64,000 nt of DNA. Source: Paenibacillus profundus. GTDB lineage: Bacteria > Bacillota > Bacilli > Paenibacillales > Paenibacillaceae. The notes under the pieces were generated by a model, which worked only from the letters and a program-made list of their open reading frames with translations, was not told the origin of the DNA and searched no databases. The position numbers and the translations under genes are program-made. The stretch lies in contig NZ_JAJNBZ010000007.1 of the NCBI RefSeq assembly GCF_021369635.1, forward strand, positions 157,454 to 221,453, written 5' to 3'. This document shows positions 27,028 to 35,965 of the stretch, piece after piece. Within the stretch, counting starts at the first letter, position 1. Every line of letters begins with the position of its first letter.

Positions 27028-30000
27028 ATGAGTTTGCAACTAACTGAACGGTTCATTAAGTCGTTATGCGGCCAGATCTCTTTTGAAAAAGGAGCAGCCT
27101 GCTACCGAGCAGGAAAGGTGACTATCACGAATTATGATCTAGGGGCTTCTATTTACGAGGCCACGGTTGAGGAAAGAGAAAGCTGCAAAGTTACAGTCCA
27201 TATCGGTCAAAATGGGGATGTGGAGGCGGAGTGCACTTGTCCCGCGCTTCCCTCTTACGACAACTACTGCAAACATATCGCAGCAGTGCTGCTGAATCTC
27301 CATCATATGCAGCATGGTGGCAGACGACCGATTCAACCCGGTGCTTCGTGCCAGATTTCGGCGAGGGATATTCAATTGGCCAAAAGCATGCTGGGGCTGT
27401 TCGGCGACAAGCCGCTGCGCCCAAGCGGCACAAGGCCTCTTTTTGATACAAGGACTCCTCTTCACGTGGAGTTCACCTGCAGACCCGTCTCTTACGGCTA
27501 TCGGAAGTACATTTTCGGCATTGAGTTCAAGGTCGGGCCCAAACGGCTATATGTTGTGCAAAAAATTAGAGAATTTCTCGATCACATCGATCGGAGAGAA
27601 GACTACCCATTTTCCAAACTATTCACTTATGATCCGGAACTCCACGGCTTCCAAAAAGAAGATGACGCGGTCATTCAGCAATTAATCCAAATCTATCGCA
27701 ACGAAGAGACGTACCGCGAAACTGCGAACATTTATTTCCGCGCCAGCGCTATGAGCGGCGATCGGATGCTGTTGATTCCTCCTTTCTTATGGGATACCAT
27801 TCTTCCCATGCTCGCCGCAGCTCCATCGGTACAGTTTGAGCAGGGGGGCGACACATACGAAGGCATCCGTATATCCGACGATCCGATCCCCCTCCATTTC
27901 GAGCTGGGCCAAGCACAGTCAGAAAGCTATCAATTGGACGTCCAAGGCTTGGAAGGGATTATCGTCATGGAATCGTACGGGGTTGTCCTGAGTGAAGGCA
28001 AGCTGTTGAAGCTGCAGGCCGACCAGTGCAAGCGTCTCGCGGGGCTGAAGCAAATGCTCGAAGCTTCCGGCAAGCATCAAATCCAAATTCCTCCGGAGCA
28101 GATGGAACCTTTCATGGAAAAAGTAATACCCGGTCTGATGAAGTTGGGCTGTGTCCACATCGATGAAGCCATTTCCGGCCGCATTATGCAGACGCAGCTG
28201 AAGGCCAGACTATATTTGGACCGTGTGAGGGAGCGGCTGCTTGCCGGATTGGAATTCCAATATGGCGATATTGTCATCAATCCGTTGGAAAGAAACGTGC
28301 AGAGGCGCGGCGAGGACCGCATTCTCTTGCGTGACGGGGAACAGGAACGGAGAATTTTGGAGCTTATGGAGAATAGCTCCTTCACCCAGACGGAAGCCGG
28401 GTATTTCATGGATGATGAAGACGCGGAATACGAATTTTTGGTTCACGTCGTTCCCCAGCTGGAACAGCTGGTGCAGGTATATGCCACCTCCGCCGTTAAA
28501 GAAAGGATCTGCACCGAACATGCCCCGCCGAAGATAACAGTAGACGTCGATGACAGAATCAATTGGCTCGAATTCCGGTTCGATATGGAAGGGATTCCTG
28601 AATCGGACATCCGCAATCTGCTGAAGTCCTTGGAGGAGAAGCGCAAATATTATCGTCTGCGCAATGGGGCGTTATTGCCGCTGGAAAGCGCGGAGTTTCA
28701 GGAGATCATCCGCTTCATGAACGAGATGGGCGTCCGCAAAGGGGAGGTCAAGGGAACGGAGTTCCGACTTCCGGTCATCCGCGGGCTTCATTTAATGGAT
28801 TCCCAAAGACAAGGAAATGCCGTTAGCCTGGGTAAATCATTCCGCAGGCTTTTGGAGAACATGCGGAATCCGGACTATTTGGATTTCCCCGTACCCGACG
28901 GTCTGGCTCCCGTGCTTCGGGATTATCAGAAGTATGGGTTCCAGTGGATGAAGACGCTGGCGCAATATCAGTTCGGGGGCATACTTGCAGACGATATGGG
29001 TCTTGGCAAGACGCTGCAGAGCATCGCGTTTATCGTCTCCGTGCTGCCCGAGATCAGAACTCAGGGACTGCCCGCGATGATCGTCGCTCCGGCTTCGCTC
29101 CTGTACAACTGGCAGAATGAGCTGAAGAAGTTCGCGCCGGAAATTCGGGCCGTGATTGCAGACGGCAGCAAGACGGAACGGAGCGGAATTGTGAAAGATG
29201 CATCCCAGGTCGACGCAGTCATTACATCTTACCCGCTTCTGCGCAGGGATATCGAAATGTACGCCGAGCAATCGTTCCATACACTCATAATGGACGAGGC
29301 CCAATTCTTTAAGAACCACACGACACAGACGGCGCAGGTGGTAAAGCAGATTCAGGCTCAGTATCGCTTCGCCCTCACGGGCACTCCCGTGGAGAACTCG
29401 CTGGAGGAGCTGTGGTCCATCTTTGGCGCCGTACAACCCGATCTGTTCCCGGGCAGAAAAGCATTCAATGAACTATCCCGGGAAACGGTGTCCAAGCGTG
29501 TCCGTCCGTTTTTGCTGCGGCGCTTGAAGACCGACGTGCTGAAGGAGCTGCCGGAGAAGATCGAGTCGCTGCAAGCCTCCGAGCTGCTTCCGGAACAAAA
29601 GAAGCTGTATGCAGCTTATTTGGCCAAGCTGAAGCAGGAAACATTAAAGCATCTGGACGATAACGATTTTCAGAAAAACCGGCTCAAAATTTTGGCTGGC
29701 TTGACAAGGCTTCGCCAGCTGTGCTGCCACCCCGCCCTGTTCGTTGAAGGCTATGCCGGCAGCTCGGCCAAGTTCGAGCAATTGATAGAAATTGTGGGGG
29801 AATGCCGGAGCGCGGGCAAAAGGATGCTTGTCTTCTCCCAATTCACCGAAATGTTGGGCCTAATCGAGCGGGAGTTGGGTTATCAAGGCGTGCCGTATTT
29901 TTACTTGGACGGCAAAACGTCTTCGGCCGAGCGTGTGGAACTGTGCAGCAGGTTTAACGAAGGGGAGCGGGATGTGTTCCTCATCTCCTTAAAGGCCGGC

Positions 30001-30276
30001 GGCACTGGACTGAACCTGACCGGAGCGGATACCGTAATCCTCTACGATCTGTGGTGGAACCCAGCCGTGGAGCAGCAAGCAGCCGATCGGGCGCATCGCA
30101 TCGGGCAGAAGAGCGTCGTACAAGTAATCCGGCTCGTCTCCCAAGGCACCGTGGAAGACAAAATGTTCGAGCTCCAGCAGAAAAAAATGAATCTGATCGA
30201 CGAAGTGATTCAGCCGGGCCACGAGGCACTGTCCGCGCTGACGGAGCAGGATATCCGGGAGATTCTGATGATATGA
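27028..30276 (+). CDS. SWIM zinc-finger SNF2/Rad54-family helicase
   Basis: This is a protein of 1,082 residues. Near residues 69-90 lies a SWIM zinc finger (CTCPALPSYDNYCKHIAAVL, with CxC and CxH). A long SNF2-associated region follows. The ATPase core starts near residue 640: DYQKYGFQWMKTL, the P-loop in DDMGLGKTLQS, DEAQFFKNH (DEAQ for DEAH), and LTGTPVENSLEELWSIF. The C-terminal lobe shows FSQFTEMLGL, LKAGGTGLNLTGADTV and ADRAHRIGQ. Such bacterial Swi2/Snf2 proteins move along double-stranded DNA; the cellular role is not well defined. A ribosome site (AAGGAAGGACCAAGG) precedes ATG 27028. A terminator follows near 30337. No restriction or defence partner gene is next to it. Confidence 0.92.
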   Translation: MSLQLTERFIKSLCGQISFEKGAACYRAGKVTITNYDLGASIYEATVEERESCKVTVHIGQNGDVEAECTCPALPSYDNYCKHIAAVLLNLHHMQHGGRRPIQPGASCQISARDIQLAKSMLGLFGDKPLRPSGTRPLFDTRTPLHVEFTCRPVSYGYRKYIFGIEFKVGPKRLYVVQKIREFLDHIDRREDYPFSKLFTYDPELHGFQKEDDAVIQQLIQIYRNEETYRETANIYFRASAMSGDRMLLIPPFLWDTILPMLAAAPSVQFEQGGDTYEGIRISDDPIPLHFELGQAQSESYQLDVQGLEGIIVMESYGVVLSEGKLLKLQADQCKRLAGLKQMLEASGKHQIQIPPEQMEPFMEKVIPGLMKLGCVHIDEAISGRIMQTQLKARLYLDRVRERLLAGLEFQYGDIVINPLERNVQRRGEDRILLRDGEQERRILELMENSSFTQTEAGYFMDDEDAEYEFLVHVVPQLEQLVQVYATSAVKERICTEHAPPKITVDVDDRINWLEFRFDMEGIPESDIRNLLKSLEEKRKYYRLRNGALLPLESAEFQEIIRFMNEMGVRKGEVKGTEFRLPVIRGLHLMDSQRQGNAVSLGKSFRRLLENMRNPDYLDFPVPDGLAPVLRDYQKYGFQWMKTLAQYQFGGILADDMGLGKTLQSIAFIVSVLPEIRTQGLPAMIVAPASLLYNWQNELKKFAPEIRAVIADGSKTERSGIVKDASQVDAVITSYPLLRRDIEMYAEQSFHTLIMDEAQFFKNHTTQTAQVVKQIQAQYRFALTGTPVENSLEELWSIFGAVQPDLFPGRKAFNELSRETVSKRVRPFLLRRLKTDVLKELPEKIESLQASELLPEQKKLYAAYLAKLKQETLKHLDDNDFQKNRLKILAGLTRLRQLCCHPALFVEGYAGSSAKFEQLIEIVGECRSAGKRMLVFSQFTEMLGLIERELGYQGVPYFYLDGKTSSAERVELCSRFNEGERDVFLISLKAGGTGLNLTGADTVILYDLWWNPAVEQQAADRAHRIGQKSVVQVIRLVSQGTVEDKMFELQQKKMNLIDEVIQPGHEALSALTEQDIREILMI

Positions 30277-30336
30277 TAAAGAGCTCTGCGAACTGTCCGC
30301 TTCGTATCGTAGAAATGAAGAAGACGTCATAACGCC

Positions 30337-30383
30337 AAAGAAGCCGATCGCCTTATCATAGGGTAATCTGGCTTTTTCTTTGT
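30337..30383 (+). terminator. Terminator after the SNF2 gene
   Basis: AAAGAAGCC and GGCTTTTTCTTT flank a long imperfect loop with inner pairing, giving a T-rich 3' flank. Confidence 0.55.
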
Positions 30384-30467
30384 GTCTGTATGGTTTATTT
30401 TTACATTCAAATCAATTCGTCTTTTTCCGTTTTCATTACGTTAATGAGGTAGAAGGGAGGGAGCTGG

Positions 30468-31037
30468 GTGCTGACGGATGAAGACCTTGTCCAGGAAATA
30501 CAAAGCGGGAGCCAGGCAGCAATGGAAGTGCTGGTGAAACGTCACTATTCATCGATCTATTCCTACATAAATAGAAAAATCGGTGATCGTCATACGGCTT
30601 ATGATTTGACGCAGGAAGTGTTCGTGAAGATGATGCAGTCGCTTGGAGCTTATCGGAACAACGGGAAATTCGCTCATTGGTTAATGAAAATTGCGGTCAA
30701 TCACTGCTTGGATTATTATCGCAGCAAGCATTATAAACAAAATCATACACAAACCGAACTGGATGCAAATGTTTCTGATGACAAAAGTAATGTGTGGGAT
30801 TTATTTCATATTCAATACCAGCGGGAAAAAGCGAAGCAGGCCGTGCTTCTTCTGCCCGAGCATCAAAGGGATGTCATCATTCTCAATTTTTATCACGATT
30901 TGAAAGTGAAGGAGATTGCCGACATGACCGACACCAATGAATCCACCGTAAAATCCAGAATAAAAGCAGGGATATCCAAACTTAAGCAAATACTGCTTGC
31001 AGGAGATGATGGATGTGAAAAGAGAAAGCAAATATAA
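30468..31037 (+). CDS. ECF-type RNA polymerase sigma factor (SigY-like operon head)
   Basis: This is a protein of 189 residues. Region 2 (HYSSIYSYINRKIGDRHTAY, then DLTQEVFVKMMQSL and WLMKIAVNHCLDYYR) and region 4 (LPEHQRDVIILNFYHDLKVK, then ESTVKSRIKAGISKLK) are typical of ECF factors. Start is GTG 30468 with AAGGGAGGG 5-7 bases upstream. The next three genes (membrane protein, ABC ATPase, ABC permease) are packed with overlaps, so this is a four-gene operon like sigY-yxlC-D-E-F-G of Bacillus subtilis, in which the downstream membrane proteins hold the sigma factor inactive. The signal and target promoters are unknown. Confidence 0.88.
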   Translation: MLTDEDLVQEIQSGSQAAMEVLVKRHYSSIYSYINRKIGDRHTAYDLTQEVFVKMMQSLGAYRNNGKFAHWLMKIAVNHCLDYYRSKHYKQNHTQTELDANVSDDKSNVWDLFHIQYQREKAKQAVLLLPEHQRDVIILNFYHDLKVKEIADMTDTNESTVKSRIKAGISKLKQILLAGDDGCEKRKQI

Positions 31038-31854
31038 AACGAGGGAACAACCACCAAATGATGATTATTCGGGAATCGATTCGCTGCTTGAGCAGTACAG
31101 CGTGGAGCTTCCGTCGGATGCGCATATCGATCGTATGATCGAATCGTTAAGACCATATGTTCCGCAAAAAAACAAGAGTGATTCACATAATAGGCAACGA
31201 TTATTAGAATTGATGAACCGGGCTGCGAAGGAAATACCGTTTTTTGGCAAGTTGTACTGGATTTGCTGTTTGTCAATGTTAATGGCGGGGCTGTGGTTGG
31301 CCGCAGCGGACGCGCCTCATCCGTATGCCGCTGCCATTTTGTTTGCCCCCGTTCCGTTTATCATCGGGTTGTTGGAAGTATTCAAAGGGAGAGAGCAAGG
31401 CGTCTTGGAGATCGAACTGGCCTGTAAAGTATCTGCGCAAGAGATTATGCTGTCAAGGCTGCTATTCGTCGTGATGAACAGCATCGTGCTAAATACGTGT
31501 CTGTCCGGCATACTCTCTCTATTTAGGAATGACGTTCCCTTTTGGGACTTGACGTGGAGCTGGCTGACCCCGTTTCTAATCGTTGCCAGCACTTCCTTGT
31601 GGTTGGCGATGCGCATCCGCGGCAGTTCCGCTGTTATGATTCTCGTCTCGGTATGGATCGCGCTCGGGATGATCGGATTAACCAATCCCGATATCGTAAA
31701 CAAACTGCTGCAAGTGAACCTATTTGCAGCATTCATCGTGAATGCCGGGGCGATGCTGCTTCTATTCAATCAAGGAAAGCAGCTGTTACGGAAACATTCA
31801 TTCTTTGTAGAAAGGAGCTTGGATTATGAAGCTAACGATTCAGGATATATCTAA
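31009..31854 (+). CDS. Membrane protein of the sigma-factor operon (possible anti-sigma)
   Basis: This is a protein of about 281 residues that overlaps the end of the sigma gene. The first 80 residues are hydrophilic and cytoplasmic (SGIDSLLEQYSVELPSDAHI, then RMIESLRPYVPQKN), and about six membrane segments follow, starting near LYWICCLSMLMAGLW. The layout (cytoplasmic head, membrane body, directly behind an ECF gene) is that expected for an anti-sigma factor; in the sigY operon that role is shared by the YxlC/D/E proteins. I see no zinc-binding anti-sigma motif. ATG 31009 is preceded by AGGAG at 4 bases; GTG 31015 is the alternative. Confidence 0.6.
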   Translation: MDVKRESKYKTREQPPNDDYSGIDSLLEQYSVELPSDAHIDRMIESLRPYVPQKNKSDSHNRQRLLELMNRAAKEIPFFGKLYWICCLSMLMAGLWLAAADAPHPYAAAILFAPVPFIIGLLEVFKGREQGVLEIELACKVSAQEIMLSRLLFVVMNSIVLNTCLSGILSLFRNDVPFWDLTWSWLTPFLIVASTSLWLAMRIRGSSAVMILVSVWIALGMIGLTNPDIVNKLLQVNLFAAFIVNAGAMLLLFNQGKQLLRKHSFFVERSLDYEANDSGYI

Positions 31855-32698
31855 ACAGTATAAGGACAAATGGGCAATTAGTCATTTTTCGGCAGAGCTG
31901 AACAATGGAGTCTATGGACTGCTTGGACCGAATGGAGCCGGAAAAACAACGCTTATGCGAATGTTGGCCGACATCTTGCAGCCGACTGCCGGCAACATTT
32001 TGCTTGACGGCGAGGACATCCGGACGATGGGAGACGGATACCGGGATCTGCTCGGTTATTTGCCGCAGCATTGCGGATTTTACAAACAATTTACGGCTCA
32101 TCGATTTCTGATGTATATTGCATCCTTGAAAGGACAGGAGAAGAAATATGCGCTGGCGAAAGTCGATGAGATGCTGCATCTGGTCGGTTTGGCAGATCAT
32201 GCGAACCGCAAAATCAAATCCTTCTCCGGCGGGATGAGGCGACGTCTCGGCATCGCACAGGCGCTGCTGAATGACCCGAAGGTGCTCATCCTTGATGAAC
32301 CGACGGCTGGTCTGGATCCGAAGGAACGCATCCGATTTCGCAATATTTTGTCCGAATTATCCGGTGACCGGATTGTCTTATTATCAACGCACATCGTGTC
32401 CGATATCGAGTATGTCGCCAAGGAAGTGTTATTGATGAACGAAGGGCAGCTTTTGAAACAAGACAGACTCGTCACTTTGCTGGAGCAGCTCAAGGGAATG
32501 GTATGGAAGGCGATGATCGATGAAAGCCAGCTCTCCAGCCTGAAACGGCACTATAAGGTTGGAAATATACTGCGGCAGCCGAGCGGCATTGAAGTCCGAA
32601 TTCTGTCGAAAGAGCAGCCTCTCCCATCTGCTCGCACGGAAACGCCGGGGCTTGAGGATTTATATTTATATTATTTCAATGAGGAGTTAGCCGAATGA
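31826..32698 (+). CDS. ABC transporter ATP-binding protein (YxlF-like)
   Basis: This is a protein of 290 residues. The nucleotide-binding domain shows the Walker A GPNGAGKTT, the Q-loop in LGYLPQHCGF, the ABC signature FSGGMRRRLG, Walker B VLILDEPTAGLDP and the H-loop His in STHIVSD. A C-terminal extension of about 70 residues follows. GAAAGGAG lies upstream of ATG 31826, inside the end of the previous gene, and the next gene starts within the stop codon region. It powers the permease encoded next; in the SigY operon the pair is thought to be needed for regulation or self-protection. Confidence 0.9.
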   Translation: MKLTIQDISKQYKDKWAISHFSAELNNGVYGLLGPNGAGKTTLMRMLADILQPTAGNILLDGEDIRTMGDGYRDLLGYLPQHCGFYKQFTAHRFLMYIASLKGQEKKYALAKVDEMLHLVGLADHANRKIKSFSGGMRRRLGIAQALLNDPKVLILDEPTAGLDPKERIRFRNILSELSGDRIVLLSTHIVSDIEYVAKEVLLMNEGQLLKQDRLVTLLEQLKGMVWKAMIDESQLSSLKRHYKVGNILRQPSGIEVRILSKEQPLPSARTETPGLEDLYLYYFNEELAE

Positions 32699-33831
32699 TG
32701 GATCTGCTGAAGCATGAACTGTTCAAAATTATATCGCGTAAAAGCGTGCTGATCGTGGCTGTGCTGCTATTGCTTACATACGGACTGTTTATCGCCTCCC
32801 GAAGCGATCATTACCACAATGCATCGCAAGAGTATAAACCGTACGAGAGAGTGATAACCGAAGCGGATCGGGAAATGGTTTTGAAAGTATTTGAGGATGA
32901 GGAGCGATATAATAAGGATACACCACCTTCTGAACGCGGGCTGCTTCAGGATATTTGGGATATCCAGTCTATGCAAGCAGGTTATGAGCGGCAACTGGAA
33001 GAAATTCGCGCACAATTGGACCGGAGCGTCCTTGGATCTTATGAATACAAGCAACATGCCCTGCATGAACAGCTCTTGTTAGAGAAAGGTCCTCCTTCCG
33101 GGCAGGTCTATTATAACAAGCCATGGGCCTACATGATTGATATGATTGATCAATTTGGAGTCGCCTTTATGGGTGCCATGATCCTTATCGGACTCGCTTC
33201 TCTATACTCGGAAGAATACTCAACCGGCATGGATAGTTTGCTCTTAAGCAGCAGGAAGGGGAAAGGGAAGCTAATCACTGCCAAGTGCTGTGCCGCGATC
33301 ATTTACACAAGCTCCTGTTGTTTCTTGTTCGCGCTCATTAATATCGTCGTGCATGCGCTGTTATTCGGCAATCTAGACGGAGCCAATACTCCGCTGTACA
33401 GTCTGAGCAAGTACGGTGACTCTCATCCGTTCGGGACATCCCCGTACTCGTTAATGGTCGGACAATATTATGCGATCCAGCTTGGGGTGCATCTTGTTGG
33501 AAGTGTTGCATTTGGACTTGCTGTCATGTTTATTTCATCGTTAAGCGCGTCTTCTTTTGTAACTTTATTCGTATCGGGGTGCATTCTGGGTGTCCCTTAT
33601 TTATTAAATGATTTGTTCAACATGCAAATCCAGGTTATCGAATGGTTGTCCTTCTATAGCTATAGCCAACTCATGCGCGTGACCCGGTTGTTTAACTATT
33701 TTCAGACTGTTAACTTAGGGAATATACCCGTCCTTTATCCGGTTGCCGCTTTGTCTGTCATTACCGTTGTCACGGGATTGTTGGTATGGGGGACGCGGCT
33801 TGTATTCCGTAAACATCAGGTTAGCGCGTAA
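32695..33831 (+). CDS. ABC transporter permease of the sigma-factor operon
   Basis: This is a protein of 378 residues. An N-terminal membrane segment (VLIVAVLLLLTYGLFIA) is followed by an extracytoplasmic loop of about 100 charged residues with predicted coiled-coil character (MQAGYERQLEEIRAQLDR). Five more membrane segments start at GVAFMGAMILIGLASLY, which carries the EEYSTGMDSLLLSS sequence common to ABC-2 type permeases. ATGA overlap with the ATPase gene fixes start 32695. It is the membrane half of the exporter encoded just upstream. Confidence 0.85.
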   Translation: MMDLLKHELFKIISRKSVLIVAVLLLLTYGLFIASRSDHYHNASQEYKPYERVITEADREMVLKVFEDEERYNKDTPPSERGLLQDIWDIQSMQAGYERQLEEIRAQLDRSVLGSYEYKQHALHEQLLLEKGPPSGQVYYNKPWAYMIDMIDQFGVAFMGAMILIGLASLYSEEYSTGMDSLLLSSRKGKGKLITAKCCAAIIYTSSCCFLFALINIVVHALLFGNLDGANTPLYSLSKYGDSHPFGTSPYSLMVGQYYAIQLGVHLVGSVAFGLAVMFISSLSASSFVTLFVSGCILGVPYLLNDLFNMQIQVIEWLSFYSYSQLMRVTRLFNYFQTVNLGNIPVLYPVAALSVITVVTGLLVWGTRLVFRKHQVSA

Positions 33832-33910
33832 AGCAAATTTATGGTTCTAAATAACAGCTTCCCGCACATATGATCTCTTCTAAACATACTTATTTGGGAG
33901 GTTTGCGCGA

Positions 33911-34732
33911 TTGACACCCAATGCCTTTGTGGCTCGTTCCATTGATGAAATACGCTTTTGGTCCCGTATCATGAAGGAGCATTCCCTATTCCTTAAATTG
34001 GGCTTTAGATGTGAAGATACTCAGTTAATTAATGAAGCTAATCATTTTTACACCGTGTTTGAAGCAATTGAAAACAGAGCACATGCATTACCTGCCGATA
34101 TAGATCCCCAGACTATGATTCGATTTAATTCGGAAGTTCAGAATGCGGCTTCTCATATCTGGGCCTTCAAAAGAAAGGTGCTGGGTCTCATCGTAAGCTG
34201 CCAGCTTCCAGGAGGGAATAACTTCCCATTATTAGTTGATCATATAAGCCGAGAAGCTAATTATTTCAGAAATCGGTTAGAGGAATTAAATACGGGAAGA
34301 CTGGAGCCGCTGCCTGATGCCATCATCGATGAAAATGTATTTTTCCTGCGCATTATGGCAGATCACGCTAAATTCATAAGCCATCTGCTGGATCCTTCGG
34401 AGCGGCAGCTAGTTGAACAAGCGCGCGGTTTCAGCCATGATTTCGACCAATTGCTATTTCAAGCTAAAGATTTAGAGTCCATGCGCCCTCAATCGCAAAC
34501 CGTTCCGCTGCTCGATCAATTTTTGGACCAAAACAGAGTATCGGTAAAAGCTTTGCGTGATTTCAAGAAAACAGCCCGTGAATTGATAGAGGCTTGCCGA
34601 ATAAAAAGTATTATCCACCCTTTGTTAGCCGATCATGTGTTTCGCGAAGCTGAAAGATTTCTTTTTATTATCGAGATGTTTGAACAGCATTTGTCAGGAT
34701 ACCCTGTTCCGATTCAACAGTTAGAACATTGA
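33911..34732 (+). CDS. DUF2935 family protein (helical, putative metal binding)
   Basis: This is a protein of 273 residues, all helical, with an internal repeat. Each half holds paired His/Glu helices: FWSRIMKEHSLFLKLG and DHISREANYFRNRL in the first half, FFLRIMADHAKFISHL and DHVFREAERFLFII in the second. This is the DUF2935 layout, a ferritin-like di-metal helical bundle of unknown reaction; it is common in spore-forming Firmicutes. The start is TTG 33911 with GGGAGG upstream. It has its own terminator at 34757. Function cannot be told from the sequence. Confidence 0.82.
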   Translation: MTPNAFVARSIDEIRFWSRIMKEHSLFLKLGFRCEDTQLINEANHFYTVFEAIENRAHALPADIDPQTMIRFNSEVQNAASHIWAFKRKVLGLIVSCQLPGGNNFPLLVDHISREANYFRNRLEELNTGRLEPLPDAIIDENVFFLRIMADHAKFISHLLDPSERQLVEQARGFSHDFDQLLFQAKDLESMRPQSQTVPLLDQFLDQNRVSVKALRDFKKTARELIEACRIKSIIHPLLADHVFREAERFLFIIEMFEQHLSGYPVPIQQLEH

Positions 34733-34756
34733 ATAAAAGCTATCTAAATAATTCAT

Positions 34757-34788
34757 GAAGCCAGGGGCAATATGACTGGCTTCTTTGT
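34757..34788 (+). terminator. Terminator after the DUF2935 gene
   Basis: GAAGCCAG (34757-34764) and CTGGCTTC (34776-34783) form an 8-bp stem followed by TTTGTC. Confidence 0.75.
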
Positions 34789-34886
34789 CATGTAATCAAG
34801 ACTTACCACTTCGGCTGGGTAGGATACATCTTTCCCAGGTGGTAAAATATGAAAAGAATAGCGATAGGGATGAAGGGTGTGTGTTT

Positions 34887-35756
34887 GTGAACCAAAAGCA
34901 AACGAAATTTGGAATGAGCAAGTTGAGTGAACGTGACATTTCCGGACTTATTCAACTATCAGCGTCTGTTGGTTGGGATTATGATGAACAAGAAATTCGT
35001 ACAGTGATGTCAGCAGGTACAGTATATGGACATAAAAATGAACAAGGAACGATTATCTCTAGCGCAGCAATGATTTCTTATGCCGAAAAGCTGGCTTCTA
35101 TCGGGATGGTAATCGTTAACGATAGCTATCGGGGCCATGGTTTAGGGAAGGAGCTGACAGAGGCTTGTATTCGCTCCGTGCCTGATGATGTGACGATTAT
35201 GCTGATTGCAACGAAAGAAGGAAAGCCGCTTTATGAAAAATTAGGATTTGATACGATTACTTGTGTCCATAAGTTAATAAGTGATAATTATGTAGCCTTT
35301 CACCAAGAAGATGGAGGGCTAGAATATGACGTGCTTCCATTAACAGATATCCACTTCGAACAAGTTCGCGCCATGGATCGAGACGCAGTGGGAGCAGATA
35401 GGGGACCGTTCCTTGCAGTACGAATTCGACAAGCGAGACAGGGCGTAGTTGTCACACATCGGAATGGAAATTTGGCAGGGTATGGATTAGGTATTGCCGG
35501 ACCTGTCAATATGATACTTGGACCTATTGTAGCCACGAATCATGATGTCGCATGTTGCATCATTCGCGAGCTTGCGAAAGAACACCAAGGAAGATTAAGA
35601 ATCGATGTTCCGGATGGACAGGCTTTATTTGTGCGGAGCTTAGAGAAATCTGGATTTGTGAAAGAAAGTCAACCGCCTATTATGATCAAAAATTCGAGCT
35701 CGTTGCCTGAAAGAAATCATACTCTTTTTGGTATCGCAGCTCAGATTTTTGGGTAG
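34887..35756 (+). CDS. Double-domain GNAT N-acetyltransferase
   Basis: This is a protein of 289 residues with two acetyltransferase domains. The N-terminal one has the acetyl-CoA loop in NDSYRGHGLGKELTEACI and ends with KPLYEKLGFDTITCVHKLI. The C-terminal half (about residues 165-285) is of the second-domain type seen in such tandem enzymes, with GNLAGYGLGIAGPVNMILGP and LFVRSLEKSGFVKES. The acetyl acceptor is unknown. The start is GTG 34887, shortly after AAGGG; the longer frame to 34785 has no ribosome site and overlaps the previous terminator. Confidence 0.82.
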   Translation: MNQKQTKFGMSKLSERDISGLIQLSASVGWDYDEQEIRTVMSAGTVYGHKNEQGTIISSAAMISYAEKLASIGMVIVNDSYRGHGLGKELTEACIRSVPDDVTIMLIATKEGKPLYEKLGFDTITCVHKLISDNYVAFHQEDGGLEYDVLPLTDIHFEQVRAMDRDAVGADRGPFLAVRIRQARQGVVVTHRNGNLAGYGLGIAGPVNMILGPIVATNHDVACCIIRELAKEHQGRLRIDVPDGQALFVRSLEKSGFVKESQPPIMIKNSSSLPERNHTLFGIAAQIFG

Positions 35757-35881
35757 CTTTACCGATCTTGATTTCATCTTGATGAAGAAGGAAGGGTATG
35801 AATTTGAGTGTACCGGGAAAAAGACCATTTCCCGTTGAATTTTTGGAAAGACAAACGACTGTTGAATAGGAAGACCAGCGG

Positions 35882-35925
35882 ACTTGAAGAGCACCCGCTG
35901 TGAGGTCAGGTGCTCTTCAAGTTTA
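35882..35925. terminator. Long inverted repeat between convergent genes
   Basis: ACTTGAAGAGCACC (35882-35895) and GGTGCTCTTCAAGT (35909-35922) form a perfect 14-bp stem with a 13-base loop. A short TTAAGTT tail follows. It lies between the GNAT gene and the end of the glycan operon. Confidence 0.65.
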
Positions 35926-35965
35926 AGTTGGTGAATTCATGCAGTCGAATCTATCTTCGCTGCCG

